From assembly GCF_018323985.1 (NCBI RefSeq), contig NZ_AP024590.1, positions 3,038,001-3,102,000 of the forward strand: a DNA stretch of 64,000 bases, given 5' to 3'. The notes beneath the pieces were generated by a model that was not told where the DNA came from, did no database searches, and saw only the letters and a program-made list of their open reading frames with translations. Below, one piece after another: positions 35,538 through 43,013 of this stretch. The DNA is from Enterobacter kobei (GTDB lineage Bacteria > Pseudomonadota > Gammaproteobacteria > Enterobacterales > Enterobacteriaceae). The position numbers and the translations under genes were made by a program. The first letter of the stretch is position 1. Each line of letters starts with the position of its first letter.

Positions 35538-35646
35538 TGTGCTTCCTCATTGACGTGACGCGAATACCGCGTCCTCTAAGCGAGCGGCCATTGTAAACCA
35601 TCGCCTGAGGAGTACAAAAATTTAACGCATTAGCCATAGCTATAAA

Positions 35647-35664
35647 ATATAGCCTGTGCTATAT
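35647..35664. promoter_or_regulatory. MntR operator upstream of mntS
   Basis: ATATAGC-CTGT-GCTATAT is a perfect 7+7 inverted repeat matching the known MntR box (half-site ATAGC). It lies 63 bases before the mntS start codon and in the shared region upstream of mntR. Confidence 0.88.
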
Positions 35665-35727
35665 CTGTATGTAATGCAGTCACCCTTCACGGACAGAATG
35701 GTTTTCAATCTGGACAGGAGGTAATCA

Positions 35728-35856
35728 ATGAACGAATTCAGGAGATGTATGGCCGTGTTCAGTCACTCCCCTTTTAAAGTGCGTTTGCTACTGGTTAATA
35801 TGTTGTGCGATATGTTTCACAGCAAACCCCAGCCGGACGATAAACCTTCACGCTAA
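35728..35856 (+). CDS. mntS: Small manganese-response protein MntS
   Basis: MntS is a 42-residue protein that raises the intracellular Mn level, probably by inhibiting the exporter MntP. The product (MNEFRRCM start, SHSPFKVRLLL middle, SKPQPDDKPS end) aligns along its full length with E. coli MntS, also 42 residues. A good site (ACAGGAGG) precedes the ATG. Transcription is expected to be shut off by MntR-Mn through the box upstream. In E. coli the same transcript was first described as the small RNA RybA. Confidence 0.93.
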   Translation: MNEFRRCMAVFSHSPFKVRLLLVNMLCDMFHSKPQPDDKPSR

Positions 35857-35890
35857 TGCGGCGTCGCGGTACGCCGCTTCATTTTTCTGT
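35857..35890 (+). terminator. Terminator of mntS
   Basis: GCGGCGT and ACGCCGC pair over a 6-nt loop immediately after the mntS stop codon, followed by TTCATTTTTC. Confidence 0.8.
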
Positions 35891-35983
35891 CACATTCCCC
35901 CGTCATACTGATCGTTTCTATAGAAATTTCTTATTATTTGTTGGTTTTGTAACCATTATCGCAAAACATTGACGCGTGGCCTG

Positions 35984-36012
35984 TTGACCTTAACAGCGGC
36001 TCGCTCTATCTT
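35984..36012 (+). promoter_or_regulatory. Probable opgE promoter
   Basis: TTGACC (35984-35989) and TATCTT (36007-36012) are spaced by 17 bases. They would start transcription near 36019, leaving a leader of about 115 bases before opgE. The rest of the 279-base mntS-opgE gap shows nothing else definite. Confidence 0.55.
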
Positions 36013-36135
36013 CTCGCAGCCCTGCACAAATGCGGCTTGCGGATGACGGCCCTCTCCTCATTCTTCACGCATTGTCCCGCAGGTTTTGACCCTCGACGCC
36101 AGGGTGAGCACATGGCGTTTTCGCGATAGTGTCAT

Positions 36136-37719
36136 ATGAATTTAATAATAAAAGAAACCCTTGCTGCGCGTGGGCTGAACATCAGCCCGTGGACAGGTTT
36201 TTATTTTTTGCAGTCCTTACTCATTAACTACGCCCTCGGCTATCCCTTCAGCCTGCTTTATGCGGTGGCGTTCTCCCTTATTTTACAGCTGCTGTGGCGT
36301 CATGCGCCGCGGGCGCAGAAAGTGCTGATTGGCCTGTGTACGCTGGTGGCGGCCTCCTATTATCCCTTCGGTCAGGCTTACGGCGCGCCGAACTTTAATA
36401 CTCTGCTCGCCCTGCATTCCACCAATATGGAAGAGTCCACGGAGATCCTGACAATTTTCCCGTGGTACAACTACGTGATCGGCCTGTTTATTTTTGGCCT
36501 TGGGGTGATAGCGCTGCGGCGCAAACCGACAGAGCGTCCGGCCTGGGGCAAATGGGATCATCTGGGTGTCGCCTTCTGTCTCGCGGTGGTGTTCGTACAG
36601 CCGGTGAGCAATCTGTACTACGGCTGGGGCTTCCATCTGAAAGACACCGGTTATCCGGTGGTGCGCTTCGTGAAAGATGTGGTGGTCAATAACCGCGAAG
36701 TGCGGGAAGAGCAGGCACGCATGGCGGAGCTGTCCGGCATGAAAGATACCTGGACGGTGCTGGGCGTGAAGCCGAAATATCACACCTATGTGGTGGTGAT
36801 CGGTGAAAGCGTGCGCCGTGACGCCATGGGCGCGTTTGGCGGCTACTGGAATAACACCCCCTTCGCCAGCCAGGTTAAGGGTACCTTCTTTACCGATTAT
36901 GTTTCTGCCAGCGGCTCGACACAGAAATCCCTCGGCCTGACGTTAAACCGCGTGGTGGATGATAAACCCCAGTATCAGGATAACGTTGTCACCCTGGCGA
37001 ACCGCGCTGGTTTTCAGACCTGGTGGTTCTCAAATCAGGGACAAATTGGCGAGTACGATACGGCCATTGCCAGCATCGCTAAACGCGCTGATGAAGTCCA
37101 TTTCCTGAAAAACGGCGATTTCGAAGCAGATAAAAACGTCAAGGATGAGGCGCTGCTGAAGATGACGGCGCAGGTCTTGTCTACACCACACAGCCAGCCG
37201 CAGCTGATCGTATTGCATTTAATGGGTTCGCATCCGCAGGCCTGCGACCGCACCGGCGGTAAATACACGGTGTTTGTGCAGTCAAAAGAGACGTCCTGCT
37301 ACCTCTATTCCATCACCCAGACGGATGAATTGCTCGGCAAACTGTACGCCCAGTTGCAGGGCGCGGGTGAGAGCTTCTCGATGGTCTATTTCTCCGATCA
37401 TGGCCTGGCATTTAAAGAGCGCGGTAAAGATGTGCAGTATCTGGCGCACAGCGATACCTTCCAGCAGAACTTCCAGGTGCCCTTTATGGTGCTGTCGAGC
37501 GATGATAAAACCCATCGCGTGATCAAAGCCCGCCGCTCGGCGAACGATTTCCTGAGCTTCTTCTCGCAGTGGACCGGCATCAGCGCGAAAGAGATCGCTA
37601 ACCGCTATCGCTTTATGTCATCCCAAAAAAGCGGCACCACCTGGGTGACGAATTTCAAACTGCAGAAAGTGGATTATAACCACCTGGGAACGGATATCTT
37701 TGTCACCAAAACGCGGTGA
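36136..37719 (+). CDS. opgE: Phosphoethanolamine transferase OpgE (YbiP)
   Basis: OpgE decorates osmoregulated periplasmic glucans with phosphoethanolamine; it is an inner-membrane enzyme of the EptA/alkaline-phosphatase superfamily. The 527-residue product has a short membrane domain of four or five helices (to about residue 175) and a periplasmic sulfatase-fold domain. Metal-site motifs are VVIGESVRRDAMG near 220, SGSTQKSLGLTLNR near 258 (nucleophile Thr/Ser) and YFSDHGLAFKERG near 420. The start matches E. coli YbiP although the ribosome-binding site is poor. Confidence 0.94.
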   Translation: MNLIIKETLAARGLNISPWTGFYFLQSLLINYALGYPFSLLYAVAFSLILQLLWRHAPRAQKVLIGLCTLVAASYYPFGQAYGAPNFNTLLALHSTNMEESTEILTIFPWYNYVIGLFIFGLGVIALRRKPTERPAWGKWDHLGVAFCLAVVFVQPVSNLYYGWGFHLKDTGYPVVRFVKDVVVNNREVREEQARMAELSGMKDTWTVLGVKPKYHTYVVVIGESVRRDAMGAFGGYWNNTPFASQVKGTFFTDYVSASGSTQKSLGLTLNRVVDDKPQYQDNVVTLANRAGFQTWWFSNQGQIGEYDTAIASIAKRADEVHFLKNGDFEADKNVKDEALLKMTAQVLSTPHSQPQLIVLHLMGSHPQACDRTGGKYTVFVQSKETSCYLYSITQTDELLGKLYAQLQGAGESFSMVYFSDHGLAFKERGKDVQYLAHSDTFQQNFQVPFMVLSSDDKTHRVIKARRSANDFLSFFSQWTGISAKEIANRYRFMSSQKSGTTWVTNFKLQKVDYNHLGTDIFVTKTR

Positions 37720-37753
37720 GCGCTTTGAACGAAGCCATTCATTTCCATGATGC

Positions 37754-37783
37754 AAAAAAAATCCGCCCGTAGGCGGATTTTTT
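37754..37783. terminator. Bidirectional terminator between opgE and ompX
   Basis: ATCCGCC-CGTA-GGCGGAT with A-run before and T-run after forms a strong symmetric terminator for the two convergent genes. Confidence 0.92.
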
Positions 37784-37799
37784 ATCATCACCGAAGTGA

Positions 37800-38306
37800 T
37801 TAGAAACGGTAGCCAACGCCTGCGATCCAGGTGCCAACGTCAACGTTACGGATACGGCTCTGCTCGTAGGACACGTCCAGAGCAACGTTTTCCATCGGGT
37901 TGAACTGCATACCTGCGCCGTAAGAGAAGCCATAATCGCTGGTGTCAGCGGTTTTGAAGCCATCTTCGCGCTGCTGGAATTTACCGTAACCAACACCCAC
38001 TACGCCATAGATGCTGGCCCAGTCGTTGATACGGAAAGCAGGACCACCGGTCACGCCGTAGTACTGAGCTTTGTTATAAGCGCCGTCTTCGGTACGATCT
38101 TTTTCGGTGTAAGTGAAGGAACCGATGTAGCCCAGCGGGGTATCATTTTCGTAACGGTATTTCAGGTTGAAACCGTTAGTTTTGTTCGCTACGCCCTGCG
38201 CATCGCTCTGAGCGTAACCGCCAGAAACGGTGGATGCAGCTACTGCGGAACCTGCGGTAACGGCCAGAATCGCGGCCAGCGCTGAAAGACATGCAATTTT
38301 TTTCAT
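37800..38306 (-). CDS. ompX: Outer-membrane protein OmpX
   Basis: OmpX is a small eight-stranded beta-barrel of the Ail/OmpX/Lom family, involved in adhesion, serum resistance and envelope stress. The 168-residue product has a 23-residue signal peptide ending SAVAA, mature start STVSGGYAQSD, and the barrel ends in WIAGVGYRF with a terminal Phe. Compared with E. coli OmpX (171 residues) the difference is in the exposed loops, for example near KDRTEDGA and REDGFKTAD, which is usual for surface-exposed parts. GAGGTGG is the ribosome-binding site. Confidence 0.96.
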   Translation of the reverse strand: MKKIACLSALAAILAVTAGSAVAASTVSGGYAQSDAQGVANKTNGFNLKYRYENDTPLGYIGSFTYTEKDRTEDGAYNKAQYYGVTGGPAFRINDWASIYGVVGVGYGKFQQREDGFKTADTSDYGFSYGAGMQFNPMENVALDVSYEQSRIRNVDVGTWIAGVGYRF

Positions 38307-38658
38307 AACCACCTCAAATGTGCTTCAAGTAAATCCTAAGTTTTAAATATATCAAAAATAGTCAGGAAACTCCTGGAGGTTTACGTTGTCTAAGGGGTCT
38401 TTTCCTGTAACAGAACGTTTCCAGCACTGACTATCTCTTTCAAAATGCAGCGGTTTTTCCACATGGGACGCTAGTTTTACGCGAGAACCGCAACATATTC
38501 ATCCAGATTAATCCTAATCAAACGGCGATTAATCCATCAACTATGGGCCATTGTACGGATTTGCCACGACTTTTTTTCAACGAAGGTTCAACCGCACGCC
38601 GGTATTTCCATTACACTGCCTCTTTTACCTCGTTTGACATAAATTGACAGGAGAAAGG
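38307..38658. other. Divergent ompX-rhtA intergenic region
   Basis: This 352-base gap has no gene. It contains the ompX 5' leader (GAGGTGG just before the ATG, an A/T-rich stretch 38340-38360) and the rhtA promoter region. I can see no compelling promoter hexamer pair or palindrome. The long ompX leader fits its known control by small RNAs, but no pairing was worked out here. Confidence 0.5.
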
Positions 38659-39546
38659 ATGCCTGGCTTATCCCGTAAAGCACCGGTATGGATGCCCGTA
38701 CTGGTCATTCTCATCGCCATGCTCTCTATTCAGAGCGGCGCATCGCTGGCGAAGTCCCTCTTTCCACTGATTGGTGCCCCTGGCGTCACTGCGCTGCGTC
38801 TCGCCCTCGGTACGCTGATCCTTATCGTTATCTTTAAGCCGTGGCGCTTACGCTTCACCAGGCAGCAGCGTAAACCGCTGTTGCTGTATGGATTGTCGCT
38901 GGGCGCGATGAACTACCTCTTTTATTTATCTATCCAGACGGTGCCGCTGGGGATCGCCGTGGCGCTGGAATTTACCGGGCCGCTGGCGGTAGCGCTGTTT
39001 GCTTCCCGTCGCCCGGTGGATTTTATCTGGGTGGCGCTGGCGGTGCTCGGGCTATGGTTCCTGCTGCCGCTTGGTCAGGATGTTTCACACGTTGATCTGA
39101 CCGGCGCGGCGCTGGCGCTGGGTGCCGGGGCCTGCTGGGCTATCTATATACTAAGCGGCCAGCGTGCCGGTGAAGAGCACGGCCCGGCGACGGTGGCGAT
39201 TGGCTCGCTGATCGCGGCAGTGGTATTTGTGCCGATCGGCGTCTTGCAGACGGGTGATACCCTGTGGCACTGGTCGGTGTTGCCGCTCGGTCTGGGGGTG
39301 GCGATCCTCTCGACGGCCCTGCCCTACTCGCTGGAGATGGTGGCGTTAACGCGCCTGCCAACCCGCACCTTCGGTACGCTGATGAGCATGGAGCCGGGAC
39401 TGGCGGCGCTCTCGGGCATGGTGTTCCTTGGAGAAACCCTGACCCTGACCCAGTGGCTAGCGCTGCTCGCCATCATCACCGCCTCTATGGGCTCCACCCT
39501 GACGATGCGCCGTGAAGCGAAAGTAGAAAAAGTTGATATAAGCTGA
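38659..39546 (+). CDS. rhtA: Threonine/homoserine exporter RhtA
   Basis: RhtA is an inner-membrane exporter of threonine, homoserine and related amino acids, of the 10-helix drug/metabolite transporter (EamA) superfamily. The 295-residue product has two EamA repeats (about 12-140 and 150-290) with VPLGIAVALEFTGPLAVALF near 98 and MSMEPGLAALSGM near 245. The ATG at 38659, with AGGAGAAAGG upstream, gives the E. coli start (MPG...RK). A 9-bp hairpin lies 10 bases after the stop (39557-39581), without a clear T-run. Confidence 0.95.
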   Translation: MPGLSRKAPVWMPVLVILIAMLSIQSGASLAKSLFPLIGAPGVTALRLALGTLILIVIFKPWRLRFTRQQRKPLLLYGLSLGAMNYLFYLSIQTVPLGIAVALEFTGPLAVALFASRRPVDFIWVALAVLGLWFLLPLGQDVSHVDLTGAALALGAGACWAIYILSGQRAGEEHGPATVAIGSLIAAVVFVPIGVLQTGDTLWHWSVLPLGLGVAILSTALPYSLEMVALTRLPTRTFGTLMSMEPGLAALSGMVFLGETLTLTQWLALLAIITASMGSTLTMRREAKVEKVDIS

Positions 39547-39769
39547 ATTATATTTACTGTGCGGCGACTCATGCCGCGCAGAATAACCTTTTACTATGCT
39601 TCACTTTATTTCCATTCATATTTATTCACACTCTTACCGTTGTGGCGAATTAAGAATCATTCCTAAAAAATCTCACAATGAATTGAAAATAAAGAACTTT
39701 ATTTTTTTGATATTGTCCTCACTATTAAACCGATAGGCACAGACGAAAAGCAAAGCCCGGATCCGCTGC

Positions 39770-39775
39770 TATACT
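39770..39775 (+). promoter_or_regulatory. dps -10 element
   Basis: GCTATACTTA contains the -10 TATACT with the preceding C favoured by sigma-S. It lies 49 bases before the dps ATG, at the same place as the E. coli dps promoter. The A/T-rich upstream region (39640-39740) is where E. coli has OxyR and IHF sites; I cannot define them here. Confidence 0.75.
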
Positions 39776-39823
39776 TAGTTCCAGTAATTACCCGGGACAT
39801 AAACATCAAGAGGATATGAGATT

Positions 39824-40327
39824 ATGAGTACCGCTAAACTGGTAAAAACGAAAGCTTCCAATCTGCTTTATACCCGTAATGATGTCTCTGACGATGATAA
39901 GAAAGCGACCATTGAGTTGCTGAACCGTCAGGTTGTCCAGTTCATCGACCTGTCGCTGATCACCAAGCAGGCGCACTGGAACATGCGCGGTGCAAACTTC
40001 ATCGCCGTTCACGAAATGCTGGATGGCTTCCGTACTGGCCTGGTAAACCACCTGGATACCATGGCAGAACGGGCTGTACAGCTGGGCGGCGTTGCGCTGG
40101 GCACCACGCAGGTTATCAACAGCAAAACCGCGCTGAAAAGCTATCCGCTGGACATCCACACCGTTCAGGAACACCTGAAAGAGCTGGCTGACCGTTATGC
40201 CGTTGTGGCAAACGATGTGCGTAAAGCGATTGGCGAAGCCAAAGATGAAGATACCGCCGACATTCTGACTGCGGCCTCTCGCGACCTGGATCAGTACCTG
40301 TGGTTCATCGAATCTAACATCGAATAA
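39824..40327 (+). CDS. dps: DNA-binding protein from starved cells, Dps
   Basis: Dps forms a 12-subunit ferritin-like shell that condenses DNA and oxidises iron with hydrogen peroxide in stationary phase. The 167-residue product has the Lys-rich N-terminal tail used for DNA binding (STAKLVKTKASNLLY). The inter-subunit ferroxidase ligands are intact: His51 (QAHWNMRG), His63 and Asp67 (AVHEMLDGF), then an acidic pair further along the helix. AAGAGGATATG precedes the start. It is virtually the E. coli protein. Confidence 0.97.
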   Translation: MSTAKLVKTKASNLLYTRNDVSDDDKKATIELLNRQVVQFIDLSLITKQAHWNMRGANFIAVHEMLDGFRTGLVNHLDTMAERAVQLGGVALGTTQVINSKTALKSYPLDIHTVQEHLKELADRYAVVANDVRKAIGEAKDEDTADILTAASRDLDQYLWFIESNIE

Positions 40328-40346
40328 GTATTGTAATTTGCTATGA

Positions 40347-40370
40347 CCCCTCGCCTGTGCGAGGGGTTTT
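40347..40370 (+). terminator. Terminator of dps
   Basis: CCCCTCGC-CTGT-GCGAGGGG is a perfect 8-bp stem followed by TTTT, 20 bases after the dps stop. Confidence 0.92.
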
Positions 40371-40514
40371 GCACTTTTATGGTGCACCCCTTCCCCGCAT
40401 TCCCTCGTCAAACGTAAATCAGATGTAATAATCACTTCACACAATCGTTAATAAAAGATTGTTTCCCGACCACTTCCTGCGTTAAAAATAGACGTCAGTC
40501 TGTCCCCTCTGCCG

Positions 40515-40577
40515 TTGCACTAAAACAGCGCCCCACAATAGTGCAACAGGCTGCCGTTGCGCTGTTTTTAGTGCGCA
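40515..40577 (+). promoter_or_regulatory. NtrC-type enhancer sites upstream of glnH
   Basis: Three sites resembling the NtrC consensus (TGCAC-N7-GTGCA type) lie in a row: TGCACTAAAACAGCGCC at 40516, TTGCACTATTGTGGGGC on the minus strand at 40530-40546, and TGCGCTGTTTTTAGTGC at 40558. They sit 45-105 bases upstream of the sigma-54 promoter, in the 359-base dps-glnH gap. Confidence 0.7.
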
Positions 40578-40618
40578 CTGGTGATGACACGTCTTTACAA
40601 AACAACAGGTTGTAAACC

Positions 40619-40634
40619 TGGCACGATTTTTTCA
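40619..40634 (+). promoter_or_regulatory. Sigma-54 promoter of glnHPQ
   Basis: TGGCACG-ATTT-TTTCA matches the -24/-12 consensus (TGGCACG-N4-TTGCA) with one mismatch in the -12 element. It lies about 50 bases before the glnH start codon and downstream of the NtrC sites, as in E. coli glnHp2. Confidence 0.8.
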
Positions 40635-40686
40635 TACTGCACATGTTCTCTCAGGGGATCGCCCCGTGGATATAAAAGGAAAGGCT

Positions 40687-41430
40687 ATGAAGTCTGTATT
40701 GAAAGTTTCCCTGGCAGCTTTGACGCTGGCTTTTGCGGTTTCTTCTCACGCCGCGGATAAACTGGTTGTGGCAACGGATACCGCGTTCGTTCCGTTCGAA
40801 TTCAAACAAGGCGATAAATACGTCGGTTTCGATGTGGATCTGTGGGCTGCCGTGGCGAAAGAGCTGAAGCTGGATTACCAGCTGAAACCAATGGATTTCA
40901 GCGGCATTATCCCGGCACTGCAAACCAAAAACGTCGATGTCGCGCTGGCCGGTATTACCATTACTGAAGAACGTAAAAAAGCGATCGACTTCTCTGATGG
41001 CTACTACAAAAGCGGTCTGCTGGTGATGGTGAAAGCGGACAACAACGACGTGAAAAGCGTAAAAGACCTGGACGGTAAAGTGGTAGCCGTGAAAGGCGGT
41101 ACCGGTTCAGTTGACTACGCGAAAGCCAATATCAAAACCAAAGATCTGCGTCAGTTCCCGAACATCGACAACGCGTACATGGAACTGGGCACCAACCGTG
41201 CCGACGCGGTGCTGCATGACACGCCAAATATCCTGTACTTCATCAAAACTGCCGGTAACGGTAAGTTCAAAGCAGTGGGTGACTCTCTTGAGGCACAGCA
41301 GTACGGCATCGCCTTCCCGAAAGGCAGCGACGAGCTGCGTAATAAAGTTAACGGCGCGCTGAAAACGCTGAAAGAGAACGGTACGTACAACGAAATCTAC
41401 AAAAAATGGTTCGGTACTGAGCCTAAATAA
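40687..41430 (+). CDS. glnH: Periplasmic glutamine-binding protein GlnH
   Basis: GlnH captures L-glutamine in the periplasm and hands it to GlnPQ. The 247-residue product has a 22-residue signal peptide (SSHA cut), then the SBP_bac_3 fold with FVPFEFKQGD near 35 and the ligand residues in ALAGITIT near 88 and VKGGTGS near 138. It ends YKKWFGTEPK like E. coli GlnH. The frame is open upstream, but the ATG at 40687 gives the correct signal peptide. One difference from E. coli is VKGGTG in place of VKSGTG. Confidence 0.96.
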   Translation: MKSVLKVSLAALTLAFAVSSHAADKLVVATDTAFVPFEFKQGDKYVGFDVDLWAAVAKELKLDYQLKPMDFSGIIPALQTKNVDVALAGITITEERKKAIDFSDGYYKSGLLVMVKADNNDVKSVKDLDGKVVAVKGGTGSVDYAKANIKTKDLRQFPNIDNAYMELGTNRADAVLHDTPNILYFIKTAGNGKFKAVGDSLEAQQYGIAFPKGSDELRNKVNGALKTLKENGTYNEIYKKWFGTEPK

Positions 41431-41456
41431 TAATTATAAGTTTTAACACGTTAAAT

Positions 41457-41486
41457 CAGGGGCGCCCGTTCGCCCCTGCTGTTTTT
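41457..41486 (+). terminator. Intercistronic terminator/attenuator between glnH and glnP
   Basis: CAGGGGCG-CCCGTT-CGCCCCTG (8-bp perfect stem) is followed by CTGTTTTT. It lies inside the operon, so partial termination or 3'-end protection would give more GlnH message than GlnPQ message, the expected stoichiometry for a binding protein. Confidence 0.82.
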
Positions 41487-41511
41487 AAACCACGGTTTAC
41501 AGGAATACATC

Positions 41512-42171
41512 ATGCAGTTTGACTGGAGTGCCATCTGGCCTGCCATTCCGCTTCTCTTTGAAGGCGCCAAAATGACGCTGTGGATCTCGGTCCTCGGCCT
41601 TGCAGGCGGCCTGATTATCGGTCTTGCCGCCGGTTTCGCCCGCAGCTTCGGCGGCTGGCTGGCTAACCACATCGCGCTGGTCTTCATCGAAGTGATCCGC
41701 GGTACGCCTATCGTCGTCCAGGTGATGTTCATCTATTTTGCGTTGCCAATGGCGTTTAACGACCTGCGTATCGATCCCTTTAGCGCCGCCGTCGTGACCA
41801 TCATGATCAACTCCGGCGCGTACATTGCCGAGATCACCCGCGGTGCCGTACTGTCTATCCATAAAGGCTTCCGTGAAGCAGGTCTGGCGCTGGGGCTGTC
41901 GCGCCGCGAAACCATTCGCCACGTGATCCTGCCGCTGGCGCTGCGCCGTATGCTGCCGCCGCTGGGCAACCAGTGGATCATCAGCATCAAAGACACCTCC
42001 CTGTTTATTGTTATCGGCGTCGCCGAACTGACACGTCAGGGCCAGGAGATCATCGCCGGCAACTTCCGCGCGCTGGAAATCTGGAGCGCCGTTGCGGTCT
42101 TCTATCTGATCATCACCCTGGTGCTGAGCTTTATTCTGCGTCGTCTTGAAAGAAGGATGAAAATCCTGTGA
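41512..42171 (+). CDS. glnP: Glutamine ABC transporter permease GlnP
   Basis: GlnP is the inner-membrane channel of the glutamine importer and works as a homodimer. The 219-residue product has five transmembrane segments, the HEAT-permease motif EVIRGTPIVVQVMF near 62, and the EAA loop SIHKGFREAGLALGLSRRE near 125 that docks GlnQ. It ends with basic residues (RRLERRMKIL). Its stop overlaps the glnQ start (GTGA). Confidence 0.96.
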   Translation: MQFDWSAIWPAIPLLFEGAKMTLWISVLGLAGGLIIGLAAGFARSFGGWLANHIALVFIEVIRGTPIVVQVMFIYFALPMAFNDLRIDPFSAAVVTIMINSGAYIAEITRGAVLSIHKGFREAGLALGLSRRETIRHVILPLALRRMLPPLGNQWIISIKDTSLFIVIGVAELTRQGQEIIAGNFRALEIWSAVAVFYLIITLVLSFILRRLERRMKIL

Positions 42172-42890
42172 TTGAATTTAAAAATGTTTCCAAGCACTTT
42201 GGGCAGACCCAGGTGCTGCACAATATCGACCTGAACATTAAGCAGGGTGAAGTGGTGGTGATTATCGGGCCGTCCGGCTCCGGTAAATCGACGCTCTTAC
42301 GCTGCATTAACAAGCTGGAAGATATCACCAGCGGCGATCTGATCGTCGATGGCCTGAAAGTGAACGATCCAAAAGTGGACGAGCGCCTGATCCGTCAGGA
42401 AGCGGGCATGGTGTTCCAGCAGTTTTATCTGTTCCCGCACCTGACGGCGCTGGAAAACGTGATGTTTGGTCCGCTGCGCGTGCGTGGCGCGAACAAAAAA
42501 GAGGCTGAAGTGCAGGCAAAAGCGCTGCTGGCGAAAGTGGGTCTTGCCGAGCGTGCGCACCACTATCCGTCGGAGCTGTCCGGCGGTCAGCAACAGCGCG
42601 TCGCCATCGCCCGCGCCTTAGCGGTGAAGCCAAAAATGATGCTGTTTGATGAGCCCACCTCTGCCCTCGATCCGGAACTGCGTCATGAAGTACTGAAAGT
42701 GATGCAGGATCTGGCGGAAGAAGGCATGACGATGGTCATCGTGACCCACGAAATCGGCTTTGCTGAAAAAGTGGCTTCGCGTATGATCTTCATCGATAAA
42801 GGCCGCATTGCCGAAGACGGCAATCCGCAGGCGTTGATCGAGAACCCGCCAAGCCCGCGTTTACAGGAATTTTTGCAGCACGTTTCTTAA
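42168..42890 (+). CDS. glnQ: Glutamine ABC transporter ATPase GlnQ
   Basis: GlnQ is the ATP-hydrolysing subunit of the GlnHPQ importer. The 240-residue product has Walker A GPSGSGKST near 34, Q-loop MVFQQFYLFPH near 82, LSGGQQQR near 137, Walker B MMLFDEPTSALD near 158 and H-loop THEIGFA near 194. The start is GTG, overlapping the glnP stop, and translation is therefore probably coupled. A GC-rich hairpin follows 12 bases after the stop. Confidence 0.96.
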   Translation: MIEFKNVSKHFGQTQVLHNIDLNIKQGEVVVIIGPSGSGKSTLLRCINKLEDITSGDLIVDGLKVNDPKVDERLIRQEAGMVFQQFYLFPHLTALENVMFGPLRVRGANKKEAEVQAKALLAKVGLAERAHHYPSELSGGQQQRVAIARALAVKPKMMLFDEPTSALDPELRHEVLKVMQDLAEEGMTMVIVTHEIGFAEKVASRMIFIDKGRIAEDGNPQALIENPPSPRLQEFLQHVS

Positions 42891-42902
42891 TCGCGCGATC
42901 CC

Positions 42903-42927
42903 CGCCCTCTTCTCCCCGGAGAGGGCG
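42903..42927 (+). terminator. Hairpin after glnQ
   Basis: CGCCCTCT pairs perfectly with AGAGGGCG over a 9-nt loop. The following T-run is weak (TATTCCCTGGATTT), so termination may be partial. Confidence 0.6.
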
Positions 42928-43013
42928 TATTCCCTGGATTTCTCTCATTTCCCGTCGCCGCTCCGCCATCCTCTATACTTATCCTTTTGTTCTGCTTTTC
43001 TCAGGAGGAGTCC

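Noticed and set aside
36042..36131. A 29-codon frame (starting MTALSSFF) in the opgE leader, as a leader peptide
   Set aside because: There is no ribosome-binding site and no regulatory codon run or attenuator hairpin next to it; probably chance.
39557..39581. Hairpin after rhtA as an intrinsic terminator
   Set aside because: The stem is good but no T-run follows; it is only mentioned in the rhtA entry.
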